58,083 nt of DNA from DATKZH01 sp035528065 (GCA_035528065.1 DATKZH010000352.1:1-58083); one strand, 5' to 3'; counted from the first letter of the stretch, positions 16,803 through 25,329 are shown. Notes: generated by a model not told the origin, from the sequence alone. Numbers and translations: made by a program.

Positions 16803-17381
16803 ATGGCCAAGCAAGTCGCACCCGCGCCGGAACAAGATGCGGCCGAGCACGCAACGGCTCCGGTTGGACGCGGATCGTCGATCCTGTCCAGGCTCTCCGT
16901 CGTGGCGTTCGTCGGGGGCGTCGTTGCCGTGGAGTGCCTGGTCGCCTACCTGTTCATACCCAGTCCTTCACAGACGGCGGTCATGGCCGGAGTGGTCACC
17001 ACGGATTTGGAGGCCGGCGCGCTACTGCCGGCGGAAGACCAAGCCGACGCAGCCCTGGAAGACCAGATGGAGGTCGACCTGGGGGAGTTCCACGTCGTTT
17101 CTTTCCAGCCGCGCTCCAACACGACGCTGCGGATCGACTTCCACATGTACGGAACCATCCATCCCGACGACCAGCCGAAGTTCGACTTGGCGTGGCAAGA
17201 GAACACCCACCGCTTCCGCGACCAAGTGATCGTGACCGTCCGTGGCTGCGAGCTTTCGGAGTTGACCGACGCCGGGTTGGGGTTGATCAAAAGGAAGATT
17301 TTGGAGAAAACTAACAGGACCCTCGGCAAGCCTCTTCTTCAAGCAGTCATATTCAGCGAATTCTCCTTCATCGAACAGTAG
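16803..17381 (+). CDS. fliL: flagellar basal body-associated protein FliL
   Basis: FliL surrounds the stator and supports motor torque. The 192-residue product has one N-terminal membrane helix (about 33-52, VVAFVGGVVAVECLVAYLFI) and a periplasmic domain. The C-terminal pattern (DQVIVTVRGCELSELTD, then LIKRKILEKTNRTLGKPLL and ending FSEFSFIEQ) is that of FliL relatives. It sits between the stator genes and fliN. In most bacteria fliM would follow; it does not here. Confidence 0.85.
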   Translation: MAKQVAPAPEQDAAEHATAPVGRGSSILSRLSVVAFVGGVVAVECLVAYLFIPSPSQTAVMAGVVTTDLEAGALLPAEDQADAALEDQMEVDLGEFHVVSFQPRSNTTLRIDFHMYGTIHPDDQPKFDLAWQENTHRFRDQVIVTVRGCELSELTDAGLGLIKRKILEKTNRTLGKPLLQAVIFSEFSFIEQ

Positions 17382-17478
17382 CCGGCAGTGCTAGCAGCCC
17401 CCCTTGCTGGTGCAGGGATAGGGCTACGGTAGGGACGCCTCCAACGACATTGGAGGCCCAAGCCAGGAACGGATTCCG

Positions 17479-18258
17479 ATGGCCGACGAACTCGTCAACC
17501 AGGATGAGATCGAGCAACTGCTCCAACGGCGGCAGTCTTCCAAGCAGGATTCGCCGGACGAAGCGCAGCAAGGGCGCCCGCAGGCCGACACCCCATCCGA
17601 CGACCCGCTCAGTCAAAGCGACATCGAGACCTTGCTGAGCAAGGGGGGCCAAGGCGCGACCGGCAGCTCGGCCTCGACGAGCCGGGCGTCTCGGGCCTCG
17701 GATTCGCCGGGCCGCAAAAGCACGGACGAGGGCCTGCAACAAGCGGACATCGACCGCTTGCTCAACCAGGCCGGCGCCGGGTCCTCGCCCGCGCAGGCGT
17801 CGCCCGCCCCGGCTTCCGCAGGCCACAAGGCCGCGGCGCCCTCCGGCGCCGGGGAAAGCGCGATGGGCCAAGCCGACATCGAGTATCTGCTCAATCAAGC
17901 GGAGAGGGCGCTGGAGTCGATCGACTCGGAAACCGGGGCGAGCATCCCGCCCGGCGTGGCACCGTTCGAGTTCGAGCAGTTCCTGGGCGAGCCCGCCTCG
18001 ACCGAGAGTGCTACGCTCGACCTGATCAGCAACGTCCAGCTCGACGTGAAAATCGAGCTCGGGCGGACCGACATGTACCTGGAAGACGTGCTCAAGCTCC
18101 GCAAGGGATCCGTCGTCCCCCTGGACAAGCTGGCCGGGGATCCGGTCGACATCTACGTCAACGAACGTTTGATCGCCCGCGGCGAAGTCCTTGTGCTCAA
18201 TGACAACTTCTGCGTCCGCGTAGGCGAGCTGATTGCCGGGTCAAACGCCGGGAGCTGA
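17479..18258 (+). CDS. fliN: flagellar motor switch protein FliN with repeated FliM-like N-terminal motifs
   Basis: FliN forms the lower C-ring of the switch. The 259-residue product has a canonical C-terminal SpoA domain (about 178-256: LDVKIELGRTDMYLEDVLKL, LDKLAGDPVDIYVNERLIARGEV). The N-terminal 170 residues are disordered-looking and hold four copies of a motif resembling the CheY-P-binding N-terminus of FliM (consensus LSQxEIDALL): NQDEIEQLLQ (7-16), SQSDIETLLS (45-54), QQADIDRLLN (87-96) and GQADIEYLLN (130-139). FliN is usually about 100-140 residues. No FliM is encoded in this cluster, so this protein may carry the CheY docking role; that is inference. Confidence 0.93.
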   Translation: MADELVNQDEIEQLLQRRQSSKQDSPDEAQQGRPQADTPSDDPLSQSDIETLLSKGGQGATGSSASTSRASRASDSPGRKSTDEGLQQADIDRLLNQAGAGSSPAQASPAPASAGHKAAAPSGAGESAMGQADIEYLLNQAERALESIDSETGASIPPGVAPFEFEQFLGEPASTESATLDLISNVQLDVKIELGRTDMYLEDVLKLRKGSVVPLDKLAGDPVDIYVNERLIARGEVLVLNDNFCVRVGELIAGSNAGS

Positions 18259-18449
18259 TCCGCGTCGAATGGGCAGGAGGCCCAACCGACGGGGGGTAAG
18301 GGTTCCGCAGGAAGGAAAGACAGCCGCAAGCGTGACCTTGCGACTGGAGATCGTGTCGCGTCCGGACAATCTCAGGCTGCAACGACCCGTTATCGATATC
18401 GTCCACGGGCCTTGGCCGACTTGAGAAAAAAACCAGCGGGAGTGCAAGG

Positions 18450-19301
18450 ATGCCCCCAACGGCGGGAATCGTCGGACTGATGCTGGCGCTGGCCGGCTCG
18501 ATGGGCCTGGCCGGCCAGACGGGCCAGCGGGCCAGTCCCGGTGGCACGCCGGCCAGGATGCACGGCAGTCTGGCTGACGAGGCAAGCCGGCAGTTGCAGG
18601 CGGACTTGGCGACCAGGTCGGGCGAAGTCAGGCCGGTCGGTTTTGAGTCCCCGTCGCCCACACCTCCTCAGCGCGCGGCCGAGATGGGCCGGCCCGAACG
18701 GCCGCCGCATCAGGAAGGGCCCGCGTCTCCGGACAATCATCCCGGTTCCCTCACGATCTCGCCGCACGGCGACGACGCTCCTGTCCGTCTCTCTCCCCCT
18801 GGAAAATCCGGCCGGAGGGGGAAGACCGGGGGGGGCGCCCGGGCCGGAAGCCCGCCGTCGTGGGTCACGGTGGCCAGCAGTCTGAGCGTGGTGCTCGGGT
18901 TGTTTCTCGTGGTTGCGTGGGCCATGCGCCGCACGGTCCCGGGCGCGTCCCTTCTGCTGCCCGGCGAAGTGGTGGAGGTGCTCGGTCGGGCGGCCCTGGC
19001 CGGGAAGGCTCAGGTCCATCTGGTCCGTTGCGGGAGCAAGCTGCTTCTGGTCTCGCTCAGTCCGACGGGGGTGGAGACCCTCACCGAGATCACCGACCCG
19101 GACGAGGTCAGTCGCCTCGCCGGCCTCTGCCGCCAGGCGCGGCCGGGTAGCACGACGGCAACGTTCCGGCACGTGCTCCAGCAATTCGCAGGGCAGCCGG
19201 CCGGGCCCGGGCCGTCGGGCATGGATGGCGACGACGTCCGTCTGGCCAATACGGGTGTGCCTAGGACGCGCAATGGCACCTTGGAGGGGTACGATGTCTG
19301 A
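18450..19301 (+). CDS. fliO: flagellar export gate assembly protein FliO
   Basis: FliO helps assemble the FliP/Q/R export gate. The 283-residue product has a hydrophobic N-terminus (about 6-22), a Pro/Gly/Ser-rich linker, a membrane helix at about 139-158 (WVTVASSLSVVLGLFLVVAW) and a short cytoplasmic domain (LLPGEVVEVLGRAALAGKAQVHLVRCGSKLLLVSLS in outline), typical of FliO. The last 8 bases overlap the fliP start. Sequence conservation in this family is low, so position before fliP is the main support. Confidence 0.8.
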   Translation: MPPTAGIVGLMLALAGSMGLAGQTGQRASPGGTPARMHGSLADEASRQLQADLATRSGEVRPVGFESPSPTPPQRAAEMGRPERPPHQEGPASPDNHPGSLTISPHGDDAPVRLSPPGKSGRRGKTGGGARAGSPPSWVTVASSLSVVLGLFLVVAWAMRRTVPGASLLLPGEVVEVLGRAALAGKAQVHLVRCGSKLLLVSLSPTGVETLTEITDPDEVSRLAGLCRQARPGSTTATFRHVLQQFAGQPAGPGPSGMDGDDVRLANTGVPRTRNGTLEGYDV

Positions 19302-20172
19302 ATCGGCATCGATCGCCGAACGCAGGAAAAACGCCCTGGCTCGCTGGCGGACCAGCCGCCTGCGCCGCCTGCTGGCGTGGTCCGCCGTGCTCTTGGTCGG
19401 CGTGAGCCTCTTCAGCCCGGCGACGGCCCAGGACATGGCCAACCAGCCGCTTTCCATCGAGATGCCGGAGAGCCTCGGCGGAGGGCCGCAAGAATGGGCC
19501 AGTCCGGAAGGACTCAGCTCCACGCTCCAGGTGATGCTGCTTCTGACCGTGCTCAGCCTGGCCCCGGCCGTGCTTCTGATGACGACGTGCTTCGTGCGGA
19601 TCGTGGTCGTTTTGGGGCTCCTGCGTCAGGCCATCGGCACGCAGCAGCTTCCGCCGAGCCAGGTGATCACCTCGATGGCCCTGTTTCTGACCTTGCTGAT
19701 CATGGCGCCCGTATGGAAACAGGTTTACGACCGGGCCATCCGCCCGTACACGAACCACGAGATCGGCGTCGAGGAGGCGTGTAGGGCCGGAGTGGTGCCG
19801 ATCCGGCGGTTCATGATCCTGCAGATCGAGCGCTGCGGCAACGCCGACGACGTGTATCTGCTCTGGCAGTATTCGCCCAACGCTCCCGACCCGGGCGACG
19901 AGGGCATCGCCGCGGACGACGTGCCGCTCCAGGTCCTCTTGCCCGCGTTCATGCTCAGCGAGCTGAAGACCGCGTTCCTGATCGGCTTCCAGATCTATCT
20001 TCCCTTCCTGATTGTCGACATGGTGATTGCCAGCGTGATGGTCTCCATGGGCATGCTGATGCTCCCACCGGTGATCATCTCGCTGCCGTTCAAACTTCTC
20101 CTGTTCGTCCTTTTGGACGGCTGGCACCTGGTCGTGGGAATGCTCATGGAAAGCTTCCAGCCGTTCACGTGA
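19294..20172 (+). CDS. fliP: flagellar export gate protein FliP
   Basis: FliP builds the core channel of the export gate. The 292-residue product has a signal-like N-terminus (about 24-46, ending TATAQ-like SPATAQ), then the conserved segments MTTCFVRIVVVLGLLRQAIG and PPSQVITSMALFLTLLIMAP, and the C-terminal FMLSELKTAFLIGFQIYLPF and GMLMLPPVIISLPFKLLLF. The ATG at 19294 overlaps the fliO stop by 8 bases; longer upstream reading belongs to the fliO region in another frame. Confidence 0.96.
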   Translation: MSESASIAERRKNALARWRTSRLRRLLAWSAVLLVGVSLFSPATAQDMANQPLSIEMPESLGGGPQEWASPEGLSSTLQVMLLLTVLSLAPAVLLMTTCFVRIVVVLGLLRQAIGTQQLPPSQVITSMALFLTLLIMAPVWKQVYDRAIRPYTNHEIGVEEACRAGVVPIRRFMILQIERCGNADDVYLLWQYSPNAPDPGDEGIAADDVPLQVLLPAFMLSELKTAFLIGFQIYLPFLIVDMVIASVMVSMGMLMLPPVIISLPFKLLLFVLLDGWHLVVGMLMESFQPFT

Positions 20173-20199
20173 CGTTCGGGGGACGGGGATCAGGGCCCC

Positions 20200-20221
20200 G
20201 GGGCCGGCGACAGCCGGCCCC
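20200..20221 (+). other. perfect 9-bp stem-loop in the fliP-fliQ gap
   Basis: GGGGCCGGC, a 4-base loop GACA, then GCCGGCCCC. No T tract follows, so it is more likely an RNA processing or stability hairpin than a terminator. Confidence 0.6.
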
Positions 20222-20250
20222 AATCGCCCCGGCCCCCTCCCCCGCATCCC

Positions 20251-20293
20251 TAACCTCCAACTCCCATCTCCCAACTCCCAACTCCCAACTCCC
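20251..20293 (+). repeat. heptamer tandem repeat (CAACTCC)n running into the fliQ start
   Basis: Units CAACTCC, CATCTCC, then three CAACTCC in a row, then CATGG: the fliQ ATG lies in the last partial unit. There is no Shine-Dalgarno sequence in this stretch. Confidence 0.85.
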
Positions 20294-20560
20294 ATGGACC
20301 CCAACGACGCAATCCAACTCGGCCGCGAGGCCATCTGGATGGCCCTGCTGATCGGCTCGCCGGTGCTCGTGGTCGGAACGGTCGTCGGCCTGCTGGTCGG
20401 GCTGCTTCAGGCGCTCACCCAAATCCAGGAACAGACGATTTCCTTTGTCCCCAAGATCGTGGCCATGGTCCTGGCCCTCAGCCTCGCGCTCCCCTGGCTG
20501 ATCACGCTCATGCTCCGGTATTCAAGCGACCTGATCACGGGCATCCCCGACATGCTGTAG
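20294..20560 (+). CDS. fliQ: flagellar export gate protein FliQ
   Basis: FliQ is an export gate subunit packed around FliP/FliR. The product is 88 residues, the family's normal size, with two membrane helices (about 17-38 and 52-74). The conserved stretch LLQALTQIQEQTISFVPK is present between them. The ATG at 20294 directly follows a CAACTCC tandem repeat, so translation may depend on fliP coupling or unstructured leader. Confidence 0.95.
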   Translation: MDPNDAIQLGREAIWMALLIGSPVLVVGTVVGLLVGLLQALTQIQEQTISFVPKIVAMVLALSLALPWLITLMLRYSSDLITGIPDML

Positions 20561-20566
20561 TGCCTA

Positions 20567-20653
20567 CGGAATGACAAGGTGACGGGGTGAGGAGATCCGC
20601 TTTGTCACCCCGTCACCCCGTCACCCCGTCACGCTCACCAACGAGTCATTCCG
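20567..20653 (+). repeat. palindromic element with (CCCCGTCA)n octamers in the fliQ-fliR gap
   Basis: Outer arms CGGAATGAC (20567-20575) and GTCATTCCG (20645-20653) are perfect inverted repeats. Inner arms GGTGACGGGGTGA and TCACCCCGTCACC are also inverted, and the right side holds three tandem CCCCGTCA units (20604-20632). The whole insert fills the gap and ends 6 bp before the fliR start. Confidence 0.8.
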
Positions 20654-20659
20654 ACCAAG

Positions 20660-21460
20660 ATGGACTGGCTTGCCCAGATCAACGTCGAGAAGTTCCTCCT
20701 GTTCACGCTGGTTCTCACGCGGTTGAGCGGGCTGGTGATGACGGCGCCGATTTACGGCACGCCGGAGGTCCCGGCGCGGGTCCGCGCGCTGTTGGCCGTG
20801 GCGTTGGCCGTGCTGATCACGCCCACGCAATGGGACGTCGCGGTCCAACACCCGGGCAACACGGTCAACTACCTCGTGGTGCTGGGGAGCGAGCTGGTGA
20901 TCGGCCTCAGCCTGGGGTTGGGGATCGTGATCCTTTTCTCCGGCGTCCAATTGGCAGGCCAGATGATCGGGCGGATGGGCGGGCTGCTCCTGGCCGACGT
21001 GTTCGATCCTTCGTCGGGCACGAGCATTCCCATGTTCTCGCGGTTGATGCTCCTGGTCACGCTGGCCGTCTTCGTCACGATTGGCGGGCACCGGATCGTG
21101 TTGGCCGGCCTTCTCGATACCTTTCGGACGATCCCGCCGGGCAGCGGCGCCGTGCCCACTTCCATCGCCGAAACGTTCGTGCTCCTGCTTGCGCAAAGCT
21201 TCGTTTTGGCGGTCCGGGCGGCCGCGCCGGTGGTCACTTCGCTGTTGTTGTCCACCTTGGTGATGGGCCTGATCAGCCGGACGCTGCCCCAGTTGAATAT
21301 CCTGGCGGTCGGCTTCGGGATGAACTCCATGCTCACGTTCGGCATGCTGGCGTTGTCGTTGGGGGCCGCCACCTGGGTGTTCCAGGACCAGTTCGAGCCG
21401 GCGATGGAGATCCTGCTGGAGGCCCTCCACGTCCCGCTTCAGACGGAATGGCTTGCCTGA
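20660..21460 (+). CDS. fliR: flagellar export gate protein FliR
   Basis: FliR completes the FliP/Q/R export gate. The 266-residue product has about six hydrophobic helices. Conserved segments include FTLVLTRLSGLVMTAPIYG near the N-terminus, ELVIGLSLGLGIVILFSGVQLAGQMIG in two parts, and the late motif GLISRTLPQLNILAVGF. The ATG at 20660 follows a palindromic repeat. flhB starts 3 bp after the stop. Confidence 0.95.
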   Translation: MDWLAQINVEKFLLFTLVLTRLSGLVMTAPIYGTPEVPARVRALLAVALAVLITPTQWDVAVQHPGNTVNYLVVLGSELVIGLSLGLGIVILFSGVQLAGQMIGRMGGLLLADVFDPSSGTSIPMFSRLMLLVTLAVFVTIGGHRIVLAGLLDTFRTIPPGSGAVPTSIAETFVLLLAQSFVLAVRAAAPVVTSLLLSTLVMGLISRTLPQLNILAVGFGMNSMLTFGMLALSLGAATWVFQDQFEPAMEILLEALHVPLQTEWLA

Positions 21461-21463
21461 TCC

Positions 21464-22552
21464 ATGCCCGACCAGCAAGGCGACAAGTCCCAGGAACCGA
21501 CCCCCCATCGCAGGCAAAAGGCCCGCGAGGAGGGACAAGTCGCCCGCAGCCAGGACCTCGGCTCGGCCCTGCTGCTCTTGGTAGGAACGCTGGTCCTGCT
21601 GATGTCCGGAGAGAAGCTCATCGACTTCCTCGGCTGGTACACGACGCGTCAGCTCGGCGGCGAGGCCTCGCTCGTGGCCGACGTCGATTGGGCCATGGTC
21701 GTGTGGAACACCACGGTCATGGGATTGGCCAAGTGCCTGCTGCCGATTTTCGGGCTGATCATGCTGACGGCGATCGCGGTGAACCTGGCACAGGTCGGGT
21801 TCCTCTTCCTGCCGGCCAAGCTCAGCCCCGACGTCTCGCGACTGAGCCTGATCAAGGGGTTTGGGCGGCTGTTCTCCATCGCCAGCGCCGCCCGGTTTGT
21901 GTTCGGGCTGTTCAAGATCGCGGTGATCGCGGCGGTGGCGTTCGTGTCGCTCTACGGCGAGCGGGAGACGATCCTGGGGCTCAGCGCCCTGTCCGTGCTG
22001 GAGATCGGCGTCCATCTTTTGGAAATCCTGATGTGGACCACGATCAAGGTGGGGCTGGCCCTGCTGGTGCTGGCGATCTTGGACTACGCCTTCCAGCGGT
22101 GGAAGCACGATCAGGACTTGAAGATGACGCCCCAGGAAGTCCGCGAGGAGATGAAGAACCTGGAGGGCGACCCGCAGATCATCGCCCGGCGACGCGTGGT
22201 GCAGCGCCAGTTGGCGCTCTCACGGCTTTCGCAGGCCGTGCCCCAGGCCGACGTGGTGATCACCAACCCGACGGAGCTGGCCGTCGCCATCCAGTACGAG
22301 CCGGAGACGATGCTTGCGCCGATCGTGGTCGCCAAGGGCGCTGGGGTGATTGCCCAGCGGATCCGCCGCTTGGCCCTGGAGCATGGGATCCCGATCGTGG
22401 AGAAGAAGCCGCTGGCCCAGGCCCTCTATCGCGAGGTGGACGTCAACCGGCCGATCCCCCACGACAAGTACGCCGCCGTGGCCGAGGTGCTGGCGTACGT
22501 CTATCAGCTCCAGGGCAAGAAGATCCCCACGCCGCCGGCCGCCGCGGCGTAG
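21464..22552 (+). CDS. flhB: flagellar export protein FlhB
   Basis: FlhB wraps the export gate and switches substrate class after self-cleavage. The 362-residue product has the basic N-terminus (PTPHRRQKAREEGQVARSQDL), four membrane helices, and the C-terminal cytoplasmic domain with the cleavage site as NPTE (residues 268-271) instead of the usual NPTH. Autocleavage chemistry uses the Asn, so a change at the fourth position may still allow it, as is seen in some relatives. The following ELAVAIQYEPETMLAPIVVAKG is canonical. flhA, often next, is absent; the cluster ends here. Confidence 0.96.
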   Translation: MPDQQGDKSQEPTPHRRQKAREEGQVARSQDLGSALLLLVGTLVLLMSGEKLIDFLGWYTTRQLGGEASLVADVDWAMVVWNTTVMGLAKCLLPIFGLIMLTAIAVNLAQVGFLFLPAKLSPDVSRLSLIKGFGRLFSIASAARFVFGLFKIAVIAAVAFVSLYGERETILGLSALSVLEIGVHLLEILMWTTIKVGLALLVLAILDYAFQRWKHDQDLKMTPQEVREEMKNLEGDPQIIARRRVVQRQLALSRLSQAVPQADVVITNPTELAVAIQYEPETMLAPIVVAKGAGVIAQRIRRLALEHGIPIVEKKPLAQALYREVDVNRPIPHDKYAAVAEVLAYVYQLQGKKIPTPPAAAA

Positions 22553-22596
22553 CCGCCCCAAGGCACCGAAGCTGCCCTCACGGCAGTCGTAGCGAG

Positions 22597-22613
22597 GGGA
22601 AGAGACTCTTCCC
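22597..22613. terminator. possible hairpin terminator between flhB and the convergent chaperone gene
   Basis: GGGAAGA-GAC-TCTTCCC is a perfect 7-bp stem between two convergent genes. No T run follows on either strand, so support is positional only. Confidence 0.35.
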
Positions 22614-22659
22614 ATCGCGAATCCAGGCGCGTGCGGACCCTCAACGACGGAAGGAGCGT

Positions 22660-25329
22660 TCAGTCGGCTTGGCGCTGGGCCGCCTGGCGCTGGTACTCCG
22701 GGTCCCAGCGGAAGCCCGACTCCGACCGGATCCCGTCGAGCCACGCCTGTTCCGCCACGGATCGGTCGTGATCGGCCGCACGGAAATAGTTCCAGTAGGT
22801 CTCGTTGACGAACGTGTGCCAGAGGGTATCGGGCAAGGGGTTGCTGTCGGTCACTCGGACGACGTAGACCGCCGTCTGCGGCTGATTCACGGCCGTGCCG
22901 ATCTCCCCCTTCTTCAGGTCGAACACGGCTCGCATGAAGTCGTTTCCGGGGGCCTCGACTCCGCGGACGTCGCCCAGGCTCGGGGGCCCCTGGGCCATCC
23001 ACGCCGGGATCGCCCCGTAGTCCAGCCAACTGAAGGGTTCCGATTCGGTGACCGCGATCCCGGGCCGCTCGGCAAAGGCCTCGCCGAGCGGTTGGTTGGC
23101 CGCGCGGGCCTCGGCCGCCATGCGTTCCGCCGCCTCGGTAGCCAGGCTTCGGGCTTCGATCATTTTCCACTGGCGAAGAACTCGCTCGCGCACGCCTTCG
23201 TCGCCGAAACTCGGGGTCCTCTCCTCGACCTGCTCCAGCTTCCAGAACAAGTAGCGGTCGCCGTTCGCATCTTGGGAGACCTGGGGCCGGTGGTTCGGGA
23301 GATCGAACACGGATTCGAGGAACGAAAGCTGCCCTCCGACCGTCGACTTTCCGATGTCCAGGTCTTGAGCGTTCAGTGCCGTAATCCACTCGTCGGGGGC
23401 GCCCTCCCAATTGTCCTCCTTGGGACCGGCCTTCAGGCCGTGCTCTTCGGCCAGCTTGGCAAAATCGAGCCTCTCGGGAGGCGTGGGCGCTTCGCCCTCC
23501 TTCTTGGTCTGGACGTCGACTTCGTACCGGATCAGCTTGTCGTGATACTGCGACAGCTCGTTCCGCAAGTCGTTCAGCACCTTCTCGATCTTGTCGTCGG
23601 CTCTCTCTCGGGCGATTTTGCCGCGGATCTCGTCCTCGACTTTCTCCAGCGGGAGGTACTGCGGCTTCGCGGACGCGGCGGCCTCGCCCTCGGGCGCTTT
23701 CGGCTCGGCTTTCGCCGTCGGCTCACTCTTCTCGCCGGTCGGCTCTTCCGTCGCGAGGGCGGGCCCTTCGGCCGGCGTTTTCTCGACCGCCGGCTGTTCC
23801 GGGGCCTTTGCCTCGATGGCCGGCCCCGCCGGGGACATCGGCTCGGTTGGCGGCTCTTTTGCGGAGCTTGCCTCGGCGGTTGGTTTTTCCGGGGAGGTCG
23901 AATCGGCTGCCGGCGGTTCGGAGGGCGGCTCGACGGGCGACTTCTCTGGCGGGGATGCCTCGGCTGGAGGTTGCTCCTTAGGTGCCGGTTCCGGCGCGGT
24001 CTTTTCGGCCGGCGCCGCCTTGACGGTTGATTTCTCCGAGGCACCCGCAGGTTGCTCCGGCTCACTCGCCTTCGGCTCTTCCTGGTCCTCTGGTGCGAAC
24101 GAGGCCAGGTGGAAGGGCGACGTGATCTCAAGAGCAGACGTGTCCTCGTTGGAGTCCGCAGCGTCGGGCGCCGACCGGTCCGCCGGCTCCGTGGCGGCCG
24201 GCTCCTTCTCGCTGCTCGCGGGCTTGTCGGCCGCGCCCGGGGCTGGGGGCTCGTCTTTGGTGGGCACCGCTTTCGCGGGTTCGGCTTTCGCGGGATCGGC
24301 TTGAGGAAGTTCGGCTTTGGCGGGTTCGGGGCTCGTCCTCTCGCTCGGCGACTCGGCTGCCGCTGCGTTGTCTTCGGCGGTGGGGGCCTCGGGCTTGTTC
24401 TTCGGGGCCGCCGGCTCCTCGTCGAAGAACTCGGGCAGCTTCTCCTTCTTGTAGTTTTCTCGGTTCGCCTTGTAGTAGTCGCTCACCTCGTCGGCGGCAA
24501 CGGCCTTTTTCTCCTGCTCGAAGAAGCTCTCATATTCCGCTTTGAGGTATTCGACCTTGATTCTCGTAGGCTCCCGGAAACCGGGATCGGGCGAAGTCGG
24601 GTCGTGGGGCTTGTCCTTGTACCGGTCGAAGAACTCCTCCAACGTCGCCTCGTCCGGATCGGCGACCTGATCGACGAAACCGGAGACCTCGACGGGCAAC
24701 GATTCGATGGTCACCTTGCGATTCAGTCGTTGGAAGTAGTCCCACCGTTGTGCGGGGGTATCGCCCTGCAAGCTGAAACGGAATGCTCGTTTCAAGTAAA
24801 GCGCCAACAGCTCGTCGCGCAACACGCCGACCAGGTCCTGATCGCTGAGGCCGACGGATTGGAGGATTCCGGCCCAGCCCTTCGGGGAGACTCGTTTCTG
24901 CGCCAGGCCGTCGAGGAAGGTTACCACTGCCCGCTCGTCGACCAGGAAACCGAGCTCTTCGGCGCGGCGTGCCAGCAACCACGTCTCCACCAACGCCTCG
25001 TCGCTGGTGGGCCCGACGTCCTCGCTGGGCGCCATGTCACGCAGCACGAGACTTAGGGCCATGGGGTTCCCCTCGGCCATGATGACTGCCCGGCCCAGGG
25101 CCTGGAAGAAACGGATCGCCACCTGCCGCCGCCACCGCAGGCTGCGGAGGTTTGCTTCCTGGAGGTTGCCGTATCTGGTCGTGGTGGCCACGCCGGGATT
25201 GGTCTGCTTCCGCACACCCATCCCCTGCATCAAGATCGGCAGGATCACGAAACCGACCATCACCAGCACACCCAGGAAGGCGAGCATCAGCTTCTGGTTC
25301 TTGCGGAATACCTTGAATGGGCTGGCCAT
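22660..25329 (-). CDS. SurA/PpiD-like membrane-anchored periplasmic chaperone
   Basis: An 889-residue protein with an N-terminal membrane anchor (about 14-36) and a SurA_N-like helical region up to about 300 (DEALVETWLLARRAEELGFL, LVGVLRDELLALYLKRAF). Residues about 303-550 are an unusually long Pro/Ala/Glu/Lys-rich linker made of short repeats like SPEKPTAEA. A C-terminal part (about 555-889) contains helices and a parvulin-like tail (FDLKKGEIGTAVNQPQTAVYVVRV). The likely role is folding of exported proteins. The ATG at 25329 follows AGAGGGA; an earlier in-frame ATG at 25374 is rejected because the anchor would be moved inward. Isomerase activity is not certain. Confidence 0.7.
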   Translation of the reverse strand: MASPFKVFRKNQKLMLAFLGVLVMVGFVILPILMQGMGVRKQTNPGVATTTRYGNLQEANLRSLRWRRQVAIRFFQALGRAVIMAEGNPMALSLVLRDMAPSEDVGPTSDEALVETWLLARRAEELGFLVDERAVVTFLDGLAQKRVSPKGWAGILQSVGLSDQDLVGVLRDELLALYLKRAFRFSLQGDTPAQRWDYFQRLNRKVTIESLPVEVSGFVDQVADPDEATLEEFFDRYKDKPHDPTSPDPGFREPTRIKVEYLKAEYESFFEQEKKAVAADEVSDYYKANRENYKKEKLPEFFDEEPAAPKNKPEAPTAEDNAAAAESPSERTSPEPAKAELPQADPAKAEPAKAVPTKDEPPAPGAADKPASSEKEPAATEPADRSAPDAADSNEDTSALEITSPFHLASFAPEDQEEPKASEPEQPAGASEKSTVKAAPAEKTAPEPAPKEQPPAEASPPEKSPVEPPSEPPAADSTSPEKPTAEASSAKEPPTEPMSPAGPAIEAKAPEQPAVEKTPAEGPALATEEPTGEKSEPTAKAEPKAPEGEAAASAKPQYLPLEKVEDEIRGKIARERADDKIEKVLNDLRNELSQYHDKLIRYEVDVQTKKEGEAPTPPERLDFAKLAEEHGLKAGPKEDNWEGAPDEWITALNAQDLDIGKSTVGGQLSFLESVFDLPNHRPQVSQDANGDRYLFWKLEQVEERTPSFGDEGVRERVLRQWKMIEARSLATEAAERMAAEARAANQPLGEAFAERPGIAVTESEPFSWLDYGAIPAWMAQGPPSLGDVRGVEAPGNDFMRAVFDLKKGEIGTAVNQPQTAVYVVRVTDSNPLPDTLWHTFVNETYWNYFRAADHDRSVAEQAWLDGIRSESGFRWDPEYQRQAAQRQAD

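Noticed and set aside
20587..24030. A 1147-residue plus-strand open frame
   Set aside because: It runs antisense to the chaperone gene and out of frame through fliR and flhB; composition is Arg/Gly/Pro/Ala-rich with no domain.
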